Below are positions 9,701 through 19,572 of a stretch of DNA of 64,000 nucleotides, piece by piece; the first letter of the stretch is position 1; every line of letters starts with the position of its first letter. Source of the DNA: Kofleriaceae bacterium (GTDB taxonomy: Bacteria > Myxococcota_A > Polyangia > Haliangiales > Haliangiaceae); assembly GCA_020633495.1 (NCBI GenBank), contig JACKDR010000028.1, positions 38,498-102,497 on the forward strand, written 5' to 3'. The notes below the pieces were generated by a model that had not been told where the DNA came from, made no database searches, and saw nothing but the letters and a program-made list of their open reading frames with translations. A program made the position numbers and the translations under genes.

Positions 9701-11482
9701 ATCCCAGAACGTGCAGCGGCCGTTCAGCACCGCCGCGGCGGTGGCGCCGTCGCGGCCGAGCGCGATCGCCTGCGCCGGCTCGTCGAGCGGGCCGAGCACG
9801 GGGCCGAGGCTGCCGTCGGCGGCGGCCAGGCGGAGGCCACCGTCCGTGGTCGCGATCAGGACGCGGCCGTCGGGCAGCGCGTCGATCAGCGCGATCGTGG
9901 CGTCGGTCGCGATCACCGCCTCGACGTCGTCGACGTGGCGCATGGCCTCGCCGAGCATGATCCGCAGGCTGGGCGTGCGCCGGCCGGCCCGCCACGCTTC
10001 GATCAGGTAGGGCAGGGCGCGCGCCGGTGACCCGGCGACCAGCTCCTGGCGGCCCTGCTCCTCGAGGACCGCGGCGCGCTGGGCCTGGGCGAGGTCGCGG
10101 GCGTGGACCACCTGGCGGACGCTGATCACCGCGACCACGGCGAGCGCCGTCAGCAGCGCGGCGGCGGTGATCACCGCGGTGCGGTGGCGGCGCAGCCAGC
10201 GCCGCACCAGCTCGCCGAGGGTGTAGCGGTGGGCCGACACCACCTGGCCGGCCTGGAAGCGGCGCAGGTCCTCGGCCAGCTCGCGGGCGCTGGGGTAGCG
10301 CGCCGCCGGCTCGGGCTGCATCGCGCGGGCGACGATCGCGGCCAGCTCGGCGGGCGCCTCGGGGGCGCGGTCGGCGACCGGCGCCGGCGCGCGCCCGGTG
10401 AGCAGGTGCTCGAGCACGTCCGAGGCGCCGCGCAGGCCGTGGTACGGCGGCGCGCCGGCGAGCACGTGGTAGAGCAGCGCGCCCAGCGCGTAGACGTCGG
10501 CGCGGGCGTCGACCGGCTCGCCGCGGGCCTGCTCGGGCGGCATGTACGCCGGCGTGCCGATCGCGCTGCCGTGGTGGGTGACGTCGGTGGCGCCGGTGCC
10601 GATCGGGTCGGCGTCGTCGGGCACGGTCGTGCGGGCGTCGGCGCCCTCGACGCTGAGGTCCTTGGCCAGGCCCCAGTCGATCACGACGGTCTCGCCGTAG
10701 TCGCCGCACAGCACGTTGGCCGGCTTGAGGTCGCGGTGGACGACGCCGCGATCGTGGGCGTAGGCGAGCGCCTCGCACACCGCGATCACGTGCGGCAGCA
10801 GCGCGGCGCGCGCCGCGAAGTCGGCGGCGCCGGCGACGACGGCGTCGAGCGGGCGGCCCGCGACCAGCTTCATGGCGTAGAACGGCTCGCCGTCGGGCCA
10901 GCGCCCGCACTCGTAGACCGGGACGATCGCGGGGTGCTGCAGCCGCGCCGTGATCATCGCCTCGCGCTCGAAGCGCATCGCCAGGGCGCCGCCGCCGCCG
11001 AGCACTTCCTTGATCGCGACGGCGCGACCGACCCGGCGATCGCGGGCACGCAGGACCCGGCCCATGCCGCCGCGGCCGAGCTCGCCGTCGATGCGGTAGA
11101 CGTCGCGCGGCACGGTCGGCAGGGTCGGGAGATCGTCGGCGCGGCGCCGCACGCCGCTGCTCGGCGGGCCCGCGGTCGGGACGTCGGCGTCGCCGACCGC
11201 GAGGGTCGCGAGCACGGCGTCCGGTGCGCCGGACACCCCGCCGTCGCTGCCGCCCGGCCCGCTGGCGACGGTCTCGGCGAGCCCGGTCACCGGCGCGTCG
11301 CCGGGCGCCACGGTCTCGGCCAGCCCGGCGTCCCGATCGCGCGCTGGCGTCGTGGACGCGGGCGTGGACGCGGCGGCCGGCGACGGCGTGTCGCCGCCGG
11401 CCAGCGTCTCGGCGACCGCGTCCGGCACCCGGTCGCCACCGCGACCCGAGGCTCCGCCACCGGCGCGTCCCCGCTGCGTCAT
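6704..11482 (-). CDS. Giant Ser/Thr protein kinase with WD40 repeats and AgmX/PglI C-terminus
   Basis: A 1592-residue transmembrane kinase. Residues 1-125 are disordered and contain four similar short repeats around a Thr (VAETLAGGD, LAETVAPGD, LAETVASG, LATLAVGD). The Hanks-type kinase domain (about 129-405) has GRGGMGRV (136-143), Lys158 in VAIKEV, HRDLKPANVL with Asp251, DWG (269-271) in place of DFG, and GTPAYMPPEQ. One membrane helix lies at 437-455. The outside part holds a WD40-type propeller (LTGHRGPIAEI...VRRWRLADG, LRGHGDAITSLAFSPDG...ARLWDVARG), then a helical TPR-like region, and finally an AgmX/PglI-type domain (about 1505-1592) with RRHLGAIQRCYEDGL and GRITLRIQVDGLGKV. The kinase domain should be cytoplasmic and the sensor part periplasmic. 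Nothing in the sequence identifies a substrate. Confidence 0.88.
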   Translation of the reverse strand: MTQRGRAGGGASGRGGDRVPDAVAETLAGGDTPSPAAASTPASTTPARDRDAGLAETVAPGDAPVTGLAETVASGPGGSDGGVSGAPDAVLATLAVGDADVPTAGPPSSGVRRRADDLPTLPTVPRDVYRIDGELGRGGMGRVLRARDRRVGRAVAIKEVLGGGGALAMRFEREAMITARLQHPAIVPVYECGRWPDGEPFYAMKLVAGRPLDAVVAGAADFAARAALLPHVIAVCEALAYAHDRGVVHRDLKPANVLCGDYGETVVIDWGLAKDLSVEGADARTTVPDDADPIGTGATDVTHHGSAIGTPAYMPPEQARGEPVDARADVYALGALLYHVLAGAPPYHGLRGASDVLEHLLTGRAPAPVADRAPEAPAELAAIVARAMQPEPAARYPSARELAEDLRRFQAGQVVSAHRYTLGELVRRWLRRHRTAVITAAALLTALAVVAVISVRQVVHARDLAQAQRAAVLEEQGRQELVAGSPARALPYLIEAWRAGRRTPSLRIMLGEAMRHVDDVEAVIATDATIALIDALPDGRVLIATTDGGLRLAAADGSLGPVLGPLDEPAQAIALGRDGATAAAVLNGRCTFWDPRDGHEVGHVDGELYGVRAGAGPWLVTLANDEVRAYRVDAGALAAGAVIGDVSDAALIDRGGRAALATVPATAGPGHDGGERLVELRDPATGELIAEVTGAGPFDAVRLVDGGRWVLASTTRAPGGADASADADPYTRILAIELATDRRLELRLFGPAPEAAVATSDGGLVLAYANAFVTFDGRGELLEIHTGDGGDDLAALTIDGRPTLASRDAAGVRLIDVATGRVIDTLDGHAGAVMVLAAVGDGARLITGGDDQRLVRWRPSPRLVAGLRGHPGAGDATSLLVADDVRLQQLGDATRTLTGHRGPIAEITLAGDQAITVGTDHTVRRWRLADGTELGRVAVDALHAAYAPGPGRLAAIDGATVHVWRDDGTEVATLDAGGVLDAAAWSPDGATLAMWASGEPVLLWRDGDAAPRPRAGAGPTATAAFSPDGATLAIGGPDGTLALHGLATGAAHVELRGHGDAITSLAFSPDGRRLLSGSRDGTARLWDVARGRAVAVLDHGGWVTGVAVRADGRLLATTGTPAAARGDGVVRGGAVAPVTRVWDAATGAPLWSRDGDGQPAFVPQGLIVAGDGGALRWRLDEETRPIAALAAAQTRAGRWRLDGGVLIATVGVHREVSGPGQAFFDFADDVVEGSVPRPELTPSLTAAGAADADDALRALAAAWLLVDAGQLRDAGVAAAPIDGARLPRADQRYALAFLRRYAGDTADALRWMRDAATRAPADHRAPYLRALAELLVVNGTAADAAIAELRAAAAAGTPPLRELERAYLDAGRDGDAAIVLDAVAAAEPTWARLERARLERDADRPEREAEALRAALGAAATADERADVRHDAIDAARLLHRTFADTRDRRYGAAARELYDALLAQPDLGDDRAALELDRGELAYALIAGDTHLAGRISKDQLRRVFRRHLGAIQRCYEDGLLGDPALTGRITLRIQVDGLGKVVHADGGADAPALGGVAACAAARARAWRFVRNPDYASLGVSWPVMLRPAR

Positions 11483-11699
11483 CTGCCGCCCACCTTACAC
11501 CGGCTACCCGGGGGCCGGTGCCCCCGCGGCGTGCGCCGCGTGGGACCGGGTCCCCGATCGGAGCCGCGGCACCCCGCTCCCGCCGCCTCGTCCGGGTGTC
11601 AGACACCCGTACATCGGCAGTCGATCCGCGGACCTGCGATGCGTCCGGCTGGCGGCATGGTGGCTGCAAGCCCAGGGCGGGATACCCCAGGAGGTCTCC

Positions 11700-12434
11700 A
11701 TGTCCCGTGCCCCGTGGCTGATCGCGTTCGCCTCGCTCGCCGCCAGCGCCGCTCTCGGCTGCGGCGACAACCTCGGCGTCGAGGCCGACCTCGCGGGAGC
11801 CGACGCGGCGCACCTGCGACGCGCGGTCGGGGCCGCGTCCGGCGGCGACGCGCTGGCCGCCTACGCGCTGGCCGCCCCGCTGGCCGGGCTCGACGCGCCG
11901 ACCGCGTGCCCCGCGGTCGTCACCACCGGCGCCACCACCGTCGTCACCGGCGGCTGCCAGGTCGACGGCAAGGTGGTCAGCGGCCGCATCGTGCTCGAGA
12001 ACGTCCCCGCCCCGGACGACGACGTCGATCGCAGCGCGGTCGCGCGGATCACCTTCGAGGGCTACGGCGTCGGGGCCGAGCTGCTCGACGGCACGGTCGA
12101 GCGGACCGGCGACGGCGCCCGCCTCGACGTCGAGCTGACCGCGACGCTCGACGACGTCACCGCGATCACGTCGCTGTCGCTGACCTGCGACGAGCGCGGT
12201 CTGTGCGCCGCCGGCGACGGCGCCCTGGTCGACGTCGACGGCCTCGGCGTGCTCGACGTCCTCGGCGCCTGGCGCAACGCGCCGGCGGCCGGCGGCTACC
12301 TCACGCTGCGCGGCGGCGCGGTGATGACCCTCGATCTCAACGCGCTCGCCGACGGCTGCGCGCCGTACACCCTCGACGGCGCCGCGGCTGGCCGCCTGTG
12401 CGGCCTGGCCAGCGCGTCGCAGCCGCGCCGGTAG
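11700..12434 (+). CDS. Putative lipoprotein, unknown function
   Basis: A 244-residue protein from ATG 11700, fixed by the strong ribosome site CAGGAGGT 5-12 bases upstream; the frame is open further back but without supporting signals. The signal peptide MSRAPWLIAFASLAASAALGCG gives lipobox ALGC. The mature part is beta-rich with repeated short motifs (VVTTGATTVVTGGCQVDGKVV, GRIVLENVPAP, ITSLSLTCDERGLC) and three Cys pairs, so an extracytoplasmic beta fold is likely. It diverges from the kinase gene across 217 bases, a region that holds GC-rich inverted repeats but no recognisable promoter. No family recognised. Confidence 0.75.
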   Translation: MSRAPWLIAFASLAASAALGCGDNLGVEADLAGADAAHLRRAVGAASGGDALAAYALAAPLAGLDAPTACPAVVTTGATTVVTGGCQVDGKVVSGRIVLENVPAPDDDVDRSAVARITFEGYGVGAELLDGTVERTGDGARLDVELTATLDDVTAITSLSLTCDERGLCAAGDGALVDVDGLGVLDVLGAWRNAPAAGGYLTLRGGAVMTLDLNALADGCAPYTLDGAAAGRLCGLASASQPRR

Positions 12435-12437
12435 CGC

Positions 12438-12466
12438 GCCGCGCGTCTCGGTTCGCGTCGCGCGGC
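12438..12466. terminator. Possible bidirectional terminator hairpin
   Basis: An 8-bp perfect stem (GCCGCGCG at 12438-12445 with CGCGCGGC at 12459-12466) with a 13-base loop lies between the convergent ends of the lipoprotein gene (stop 12434) and the truncated haemoglobin gene (stop at 12466). There is no T tract, as is usual at this G+C content, so intrinsic termination is plausible but unproven. Confidence 0.35.
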
Positions 12467-12891
12467 TAGCCCGGCACGTTGCGCAGGAAGTCGGCGACCT
12501 CGGCCAGCCGGGCGTCGAGGAAGCCGCGGACCCAGCCGTCGACGCCCTCGGCGTCCATCGCGGTGGCCATCGCGCGCAGCCAGGCGTCGCGCATCGCGGT
12601 GTCGACCGCGACCCGGCCGTGGCGCATGCGCAGCCGCGGGTGGCCGTGCTGGGCCACGTAGTCCTGCGGCCCGCCCAGCCAGCCGATGAAGAACAGCGCG
12701 AACCGATCGCGCGGCTCGCGCGCCACCGCGCCGTCGGGGTCGCACGGGTGCAGCCGCGCCAGCGCCGGCTCGTCGGCGCTCATCGCGTCGTAGAACCGCT
12801 CGACCAGGCGGCGCACCCGGGCCTCGCCGCCGAGGGCGACGAACGGGGTCTCGGTCGGCGGCGGTGCCGCCGCGTCGCGGGCGTCGCTCAC
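12466..12891 (-). CDS. glbO: Group II truncated haemoglobin
   Basis: A 141-residue haem protein from GTG 12891. The trHbO-type core is clear: the proximal His91 lies in GHPRLRMRHGRV, followed by the RDAWLRAM helix with Trp104 at the G8 position that marks group II truncated haemoglobins, and GGPQDY around residues 73-78 is the loop before the F helix. Family members bind O2, NO or peroxide and are linked to oxygen handling or redox protection. It has no signal peptide and should be cytoplasmic. It lies 33 bases downstream of the M2 peptidase gene in the same direction, so co-transcription is possible without an obvious functional link. Symbol use reflects the family, not a demonstrated orthologue. 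Confidence 0.85.
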   Translation of the reverse strand: MSDARDAAAPPPTETPFVALGGEARVRRLVERFYDAMSADEPALARLHPCDPDGAVAREPRDRFALFFIGWLGGPQDYVAQHGHPRLRMRHGRVAVDTAMRDAWLRAMATAMDAEGVDGWVRGFLDARLAEVADFLRNVPG

Positions 12892-12924
12892 GGCGTCACC
12901 CGCGGGCGCCGCGCGCCACGTCGC

Positions 12925-14859
12925 TCACCAGCCGCACTGCTGGCCCTTGTTCTGCTCCTCGAGCCACGCCTGCAGCGGCGCGAAGTACTCGAGCAGCGCG
13001 CTGGCGTCGCCGGCGCGCTCGCCGGTGATCGCCTCCATCGCGTCGGGCCACGGCTTGCTCGCGCCCATCTGCAACATCTTCCACATCTTCGCGCCGGCCT
13101 CCTTGCTGCCGAAGATGCTGCACGTGTGCAGCGGTCCGGTGTGGCCGGCCGCCTTGCACAGCGCGCGGTGGAACTGGAACTGGTAGATGTCGGCGAGGAA
13201 GTAGCGCAGGTACGGCGTGTTCGCGGGCACGTGGTACTTGGCGCCCGGGTCGAAGAACTCCTCGCCGCGCGCCGACGGCGGCGCCACGCCCTGGTAGGTG
13301 CGGATCAGGTCCCACCAGGCCTGGTTGTAGTGGTCGGGCGTGATCTTGCCGTTGAAGACGTCCCACCGCCACTTGTCGATCATCAGGCCGAACGGCAGGA
13401 ACGCGACCTTGTCGAGCGCGCGCTGCATCAGGATGTTGATGTCGGCCTTGTCGTTGCGCGACGCCTTGTCGAGGATGCCCATCTTGACCAGGTACTCGGG
13501 CGTCACGCTCAGCGCGATCGTGTCGCCGATGGCCTCGTGGAAGCCGTCGTTGGCGCCGTCCTGGAACAGCACCGGCTTGTCGTGGTACGCGAGGTAGTAG
13601 TAGTCGTGGCCGAGCTCGTGGTGGAGGGTGACGAGATCCTCCTCGGTCACCTTGGTGCACATCTTGATGCGGACGTCGCCGTTGTAGGTGAGGTCCCAGG
13701 CGCTGGCGTGGCACACGACCTCGCGGTCGCGCGGCCGGGTCAGCATCGACCGCTCCCAGAACGTCTTGGGCAGCGACGGCATGCCGAGCGACACGAAGAA
13801 GCCCTCGGCGATCTTGGCCATCTTCTCGGCGTCGAGCTTCTTCTTGACCATGCCCTTGGTGACGTCGATCGACGGCTGCCCCGGGTACGGCTCGACCTGC
13901 GGGTAGATGTTGCCCCACGCCTGCGACCACATGTTGCCGAGCAGCATCGCGGGGATGGGCTGGCCGTCGGCGACCTTGGCCTTGCCCCACTTCTTCTGCA
14001 GCCGGCCGCGCACGTAGCAGTGCAGCTGGTCGTACAGCGGCTTGACCTGCTGCCACAGCCGCTCGATGTCGGTCTCGAGCGCGTCGGTCGACATGTCGTA
14101 GCGGCTCTTCCACACCGCGCCGACGTCGGCGAAGCCCTGCTCGCGGGCGCCCTCGTTGCCGAGCTCGACGAAGCGCTGGTAGTCGCCGCGCATGTCGACC
14201 GAGATCGTCCGCCAGCCGTCGAAGGCCTCGACCAGGTCGTCCCAGCTGGCCTTGGGGTTGGCGAGGATCGCCGACAGCTCGTCGAGGTTGAGGCAGCTGT
14301 CCTTGGCGCCCTTGGCGGCGTACTTCTTCAGCTTGTCGGAGCAGTACTTGCCGGTGCCGTAGGTCGAGCTCATCTTGACCGCGAGCTCGGCCAGCTCCTT
14401 GGTCTTGGCCGGGTCGCTCGGCGACGGCAGCGTCGCCGAGCGGCGCAAGAGGTCGAGCTTGCGGGCGACGTCTGGCGCCAGGCCGGTGACCGCGGCGTAC
14501 TTGACCGAGTCCTTGATCGCCTGGGTCAGCGTCGACATCGACACCTGGGCCGCGGCCGCCGACAGCGCGTCGGTGTCCTCGGTGATGTTGGTGGCGTTGA
14601 TCCAGTCGGCGCGCGCGCCGGCGACCCAGACCTCGAGCAGCTTGGCCTCGGTGTCGGCGATGAACGCCGCGGCGTCGGCCGCGGTCGGCGCCGCGGCCGG
14701 CGGCGGCTCGGCCGGCGGCGCGACGTCGGTGGTGCCGCCGATCACCGGGACCGGCGGCGGCATCGCGACCGGCTTGGGCTCGCTGGAGCAGCCGGTGAGC
14801 GCCAGGGCGGCGGGGGCGAGGACGGCGAGGAGACGAGCGGGGTGCGAAGTCCTGACCAT
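12925..14859 (-). CDS. M2 family (ACE-like) peptidyl-dipeptidase lipoprotein
   Basis: A 644-residue zinc metallopeptidase of the angiotensin-converting-enzyme family, which removes C-terminal dipeptides from peptides. The signal peptide ends in lipobox LTGC (residues 21-24), giving a lipid-anchored extracytoplasmic enzyme with a Pro-rich linker. The zinc site HELGH is at 414-418 (LHHELGHDYYYLAY), and the third ligand region DGANDGFHEAIGDTIALS follows at the usual spacing, with Glu in GFHEAIGD. The length matches single-domain bacterial ACE homologues. The start is ATG 14857-14859. All catalytic elements are present, so it should be active. It is probably involved in peptide nutrition or envelope peptide turnover, which is an inference. 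Confidence 0.92.
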   Translation of the reverse strand: MVRTSHPARLLAVLAPAALALTGCSSEPKPVAMPPPVPVIGGTTDVAPPAEPPPAAAPTAADAAAFIADTEAKLLEVWVAGARADWINATNITEDTDALSAAAAQVSMSTLTQAIKDSVKYAAVTGLAPDVARKLDLLRRSATLPSPSDPAKTKELAELAVKMSSTYGTGKYCSDKLKKYAAKGAKDSCLNLDELSAILANPKASWDDLVEAFDGWRTISVDMRGDYQRFVELGNEGAREQGFADVGAVWKSRYDMSTDALETDIERLWQQVKPLYDQLHCYVRGRLQKKWGKAKVADGQPIPAMLLGNMWSQAWGNIYPQVEPYPGQPSIDVTKGMVKKKLDAEKMAKIAEGFFVSLGMPSLPKTFWERSMLTRPRDREVVCHASAWDLTYNGDVRIKMCTKVTEEDLVTLHHELGHDYYYLAYHDKPVLFQDGANDGFHEAIGDTIALSVTPEYLVKMGILDKASRNDKADINILMQRALDKVAFLPFGLMIDKWRWDVFNGKITPDHYNQAWWDLIRTYQGVAPPSARGEEFFDPGAKYHVPANTPYLRYFLADIYQFQFHRALCKAAGHTGPLHTCSIFGSKEAGAKMWKMLQMGASKPWPDAMEAITGERAGDASALLEYFAPLQAWLEEQNKGQQCGW

Positions 14860-14891
14860 GACGGCGCCGAACCTAGCCCAGCCGCGGTACG

Positions 14892-15446
14892 ATGGCTAGC
14901 ATGGAGGGACCCTCGGAGGACCTGCGTCTGCCGACGACGCCGGTCGCTGTCCACCTGGTGCGCGCCGGCCATCCGCGCGAGCGCGCGGAGCTGTTCGTCG
15001 CGGTCAGCGCGGCGCGGCCGCGACGCAGCCGCGCCGGCCTCGCCTCCGACGTCGCCGAGCTGCTCGAGGCCGAGCCCGCGTTCGTGCCGGTGCGCGAGCC
15101 CGACGCGCCCGGCGGCGCGCGGATCGCGCTGGTCGGCAAGCACGCGATCGTCTGGGTCGCGGTGTCGCTGCGCGGCGGCGAGGGCGCCGCGGTCGACGGC
15201 GTGCCGGCGCCGGTCGACGACGAGCCGTCCGACGCGCTGGCGCTCTACGATCACCACCACGGGGTGCGGGTCGAGCTCGCCGGCTTCGACGCGATCGAGG
15301 GCCACGTCCTGTACTCGTCCCCGGCCGACCGGCCGCGGCTGGTCGATCACCTCAACCTGCCGGTGCGGTTCCTGCGGGTGTGGACGGGGTCGGCGCTGTA
15401 CCTGATCAACAAGCATCACGTGGTGCGGGTCCTCGAGCTCGACTGA
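14892..15446 (+). CDS. Hypothetical protein upstream of pilT
   Basis: A 184-residue soluble protein; ATG 14892 and ATG 14901 are both possible starts. No signal peptide. Alternating strands and helices (HAIVWVAVSLRGGEGAAVDG, LYDHHHGVRVELAGFDAIEGHVLY, VRFLRVWTGSALYLINKHHVVRVLELD) suggest a compact alpha/beta fold, but I recognise no family. It ends 8 bases before pilT, whose ribosome site overlaps its stop codon region, so the two are almost certainly co-transcribed. A role linked to type IV pilus retraction or gliding motility is a context inference only. Confidence 0.7.
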   Translation: MASMEGPSEDLRLPTTPVAVHLVRAGHPRERAELFVAVSAARPRRSRAGLASDVAELLEAEPAFVPVREPDAPGGARIALVGKHAIVWVAVSLRGGEGAAVDGVPAPVDDEPSDALALYDHHHGVRVELAGFDAIEGHVLYSSPADRPRLVDHLNLPVRFLRVWTGSALYLINKHHVVRVLELD

Positions 15447-15454
15447 AGGAGTCC

Positions 15455-17011
<1,557 letters not shown>

Positions 17012-17031
17012 CGCCGGGCCCGGCGCCGCGG

Positions 17032-17250
17032 CTACGCCGACGTCGAGCTGTCGTAGCCGGCGTCCTCGACCGCGGCGATCATCTGGTCGACCGCGGCGGT
17101 GGGCGCGTGGGTGACCCGGGCGGTGCCGGCGGCCAGGTCGACCTCCGCCGACACGACCCCCGGCACCTTCCGCAGGGCCTCGCCGACGTGCTTGACGCAG
17201 TGGCCACACGTCATGCCGCGGACGTGCAGGATGGTCTGGGCTTCGCTCAT
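17032..17250 (-). CDS. copZ: CopZ-like heavy-metal-binding chaperone
   Basis: A 72-residue HMA-domain protein with the GMTCGHC copper-binding motif at residues 12-18, the beta-alpha-beta-beta-alpha-beta pattern (TILHVRGMTCGHC, VKHVGEALRKVPGV, SAEVDLAAGTARVTH, AVEDAGY) and standard length for Cu(I) chaperones. It should carry Cu(I) to the ATPase encoded divergently 51 bases away. The start is ATG 17250. Cu or another soft metal cannot be distinguished from the motif alone, but the CPC-type neighbour favours copper. Confidence 0.9.
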   Translation of the reverse strand: MSEAQTILHVRGMTCGHCVKHVGEALRKVPGVVSAEVDLAAGTARVTHAPTAAVDQMIAAVEDAGYDSSTSA

Positions 17251-17263
17251 GGTCTTGCTTGCA

Positions 17264-17292
17264 CCTGTAATGTTCTGCGGTAGCCACGTCAA
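17264..17292 (-). promoter_or_regulatory. Putative sigma70 promoter for copZ
   Basis: On the minus strand TTGACG (17292-17287) and TACAGG (17269-17264) are separated by 17 bases, placing a start site just upstream of the copZ ATG. The 17-base spacer is normal, not the 19-20 bases of CueR/MerR-type metal promoters, and no cueR or csoR gene is nearby. The same 51 bases must also hold the copA promoter. Confidence 0.4.
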
Positions 17293-17301
17293 CAGGTCGA
17301 G

Positions 17302-19563
17302 ATGACCACGCCCGCTGCCGCGCCCGCCCCATCGTCCCCGCCGCCCGCCGCCCCGCCGCCCGCGGCCGCCGCCACCGGCGACGCCGCCGCCACCCAGGTG
17401 ACCCTGGCGATCGGCGGCATGACCTGCGCCGCCTGCGTCCGCCGCGTCGAGAAGTCGCTCAAGAAGGCGCCCGGCGTCGACGACGCGGTCGTCAACCTCG
17501 CGACCCACCAGGCGGTCGTGACCTACCGCCCCGAGGCCGCGACGATCGCCTCGATCACCGCCGCGGTGGTCGACGCCGGCTACCGCGCGACCCCGCCCAG
17601 CGAGGCCACCGCCGGCGCCGACGCCCGGCAGGCCGCGCTGCGGCTGATCGTCGCGGCGGTCGCCGGCGTGCCCGTGGTCGTGCTCGGCATGGCGCATGGC
17701 CTGGCGGTGCCGGCGTCGCGCTGGATCCAGCTGGCGCTGTCGGTGGTGGTGCTGGGCTGGGCCGGCGCGCCGATCTACCGGGCCGCGTGGGCGGCGCTGC
17801 GCCACGGCGGCGCCGACATGAACGTCCTGGTCGCGCTCGGCACGGTGACCGCGTTCGCGCTGTCGCTGGTCGCGACCGTGGCGCCGCACGTCGTCGGCCA
17901 CGAGGTCTACTACGAGGCCGCGGTGGCGGTGATCGGCTTCGTCCTGCTGGGTCGCTACCTGGAGGCGCGGGCGCGTCGCCGCGCCGGCGCGTCGCTGGGC
18001 CACCTGCGCAGCCTGGTGCCGGCGACCGCGATGGTCGTCACCGACGACGGCGAGGTGAAGACGCCGCTCGAGAAGATCGCGCCCGGCGCGCTCGTGGTCG
18101 TGCGCCCGGGCCAGACCATCCCGGTCGACGGCGAGGTCGTCGAGGGCTCGTCGTCGGTGGCCGAGGCGGTGCTGACCGGCGAGGCGATGCCGCTCGACAA
18201 GGGCCCGGGCGACGCGGTCTTCGCCGGGACCAGCAACGCGTGGGGCCGGCTGGTGGTGCGCGCCAGCCGCGGCGCCGCCGACACCTCGCTGGCCCAGGTG
18301 GTGTCGGCGGTCGAGGCCGCGATGGGCACGCGCGCGCCGATCGCGCGGGTCGCCGACCGGGTCGCCGCGGTGTTCACGCCGATCGTCCTGGGCGCGGCGG
18401 CGCTGACGTTCGCGATCTGGATGGTCGTCGGGGGCGGCGCCACCGCGGCCGATCGCCTGGCGCCGGCGCTGCTCCACGCGGTCGCGGTGCTGGTGGTGGC
18501 GTGCCCGTGCGCGCTCGGCCTGGCGACCCCGACCGCGCTGATCGTCGGGCTCGGCCGCGCCGCCGAGCAGGGCGCGCTGTTCCGGTCGGCCGCCGCGCTC
18601 GAGCGGCTGGGCTCGATCGACGCGGTCGTGATGGACAAGACCGGCACGCTGACCGAGGGCCAGCCGACGCTCGTCGTCGAGGCCGCGGCGCCGGGGCAGG
18701 ATCCGCGGCGCCTGCTGGCGCTGGTCGCCGGCGCCGAGGAGGGCAGCGAGCACCCGCTGGCCGGCGCGTTCCTGCGCGACGCCGGGGCGCGCGGCGTCGT
18801 GACGCCGCCGGCGACCGCGTTCGCGAGCACGCCGGGCCACGGCGTCACCGCCACCGTCGAGGGCCACGCGGTGGTGGTCGGCAGCCCGCGCTTCGTCCGC
18901 GCCGCCGGCATCGAGGTCGACGACGCCGCGCTGGCGCCGGTGGCGCAGCGCGCGCTGACCCCGGTGGTCGCCGCGGTCGACGGCGCGTTCGCCGCGGTCT
19001 ACGGCGTCGGCGACGCGCCGCGCGCCGGCGCGGTCGAGGTCGTGCGCGCGCTCGACGCCGCCGGCATCGAGGTCGTCATGCTGACCGGCGACGGCCGCGC
19101 CCCGGCCGAGGCCGTGGCGGCGACCCTCGGCATCCGCCACGTCGAGGCCGAGACCCTGCCCGCCGACAAGGCCGCCAAGGTCGCGGCCCTGCGCGCCGGC
19201 GGCCGCCGGGTCGCGATGGTCGGCGACGGCGTCAACGACGCGCCCGCGCTGGCCGCCGCCGACGTCGCGATCGCGATGGGCTCGGCCACCGACGTCGCCG
19301 CCGCCGGCGCCGACGTCATGCTGCTGCGCGACGACCTGCGCGCCCTCGGCGGCGCCGTCCGCCTGGCCCGCCGCACCCTGCGCATCATCCGCGAGAACCT
19401 GTTCTGGGCGTTCGCCTACAACGTCCTGGCGCTGCCGGTCGCGGCCGGCGCGCTGGTCCCGATCACCGGCTGGAGCCTGTCGCCGATGCTGGCCTCGGCC
19501 GCGATGTCGCTGTCGAGCGTGTCGGTCGTGCTCAACAGCCTGCGCCTGCGCCGCGCCCGCTGA
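17302..19563 (+). CDS. copA: Cu(I)-exporting P1B-type ATPase
   Basis: A 753-residue copper efflux pump. After a Pro/Ala-rich start comes one N-terminal HMA domain with GMTCAAC (39-45). The membrane-bound core has the TGEAMP actuator motif, the transport-site C401-P-C403, the phosphorylated Asp445 in DKTGTLTEG, the nucleotide-domain HP motif (SEHPLAGAF), the hinge GDGVNDAPAL, and the late-helix YN (FAYNVLALP) plus MxxSS (MSLSSVSVVLNS) motifs diagnostic of Cu(I) transporters (P1B-1). Eight membrane helices are expected. It diverges from copZ, an arrangement that supplies metal to the pump. The Pro/Ala-rich N-terminal 30 residues are unlike typical CopA starts but match local composition. Confidence 0.95.
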   Translation: MTTPAAAPAPSSPPPAAPPPAAAATGDAAATQVTLAIGGMTCAACVRRVEKSLKKAPGVDDAVVNLATHQAVVTYRPEAATIASITAAVVDAGYRATPPSEATAGADARQAALRLIVAAVAGVPVVVLGMAHGLAVPASRWIQLALSVVVLGWAGAPIYRAAWAALRHGGADMNVLVALGTVTAFALSLVATVAPHVVGHEVYYEAAVAVIGFVLLGRYLEARARRRAGASLGHLRSLVPATAMVVTDDGEVKTPLEKIAPGALVVVRPGQTIPVDGEVVEGSSSVAEAVLTGEAMPLDKGPGDAVFAGTSNAWGRLVVRASRGAADTSLAQVVSAVEAAMGTRAPIARVADRVAAVFTPIVLGAAALTFAIWMVVGGGATAADRLAPALLHAVAVLVVACPCALGLATPTALIVGLGRAAEQGALFRSAAALERLGSIDAVVMDKTGTLTEGQPTLVVEAAAPGQDPRRLLALVAGAEEGSEHPLAGAFLRDAGARGVVTPPATAFASTPGHGVTATVEGHAVVVGSPRFVRAAGIEVDDAALAPVAQRALTPVVAAVDGAFAAVYGVGDAPRAGAVEVVRALDAAGIEVVMLTGDGRAPAEAVAATLGIRHVEAETLPADKAAKVAALRAGGRRVAMVGDGVNDAPALAAADVAIAMGSATDVAAAGADVMLLRDDLRALGGAVRLARRTLRIIRENLFWAFAYNVLALPVAAGALVPITGWSLSPMLASAAMSLSSVSVVLNSLRLRRAR

Positions 19564-19572
19564 GCCGCGCCG

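Noticed and set aside
11649..11665. Sigma54-like -24/-12 element upstream of the lipoprotein at 11700
   Set aside because: Correct GG/GC spacing but TGGC in place of TTGC and poor match elsewhere; expected by chance at this G+C.
14892..14910. ATGGCTAGCATG, resembling an expression-tag sequence
   Set aside because: Chance match to the T7-tag start; the rest of the tag is absent and the context is genomic.
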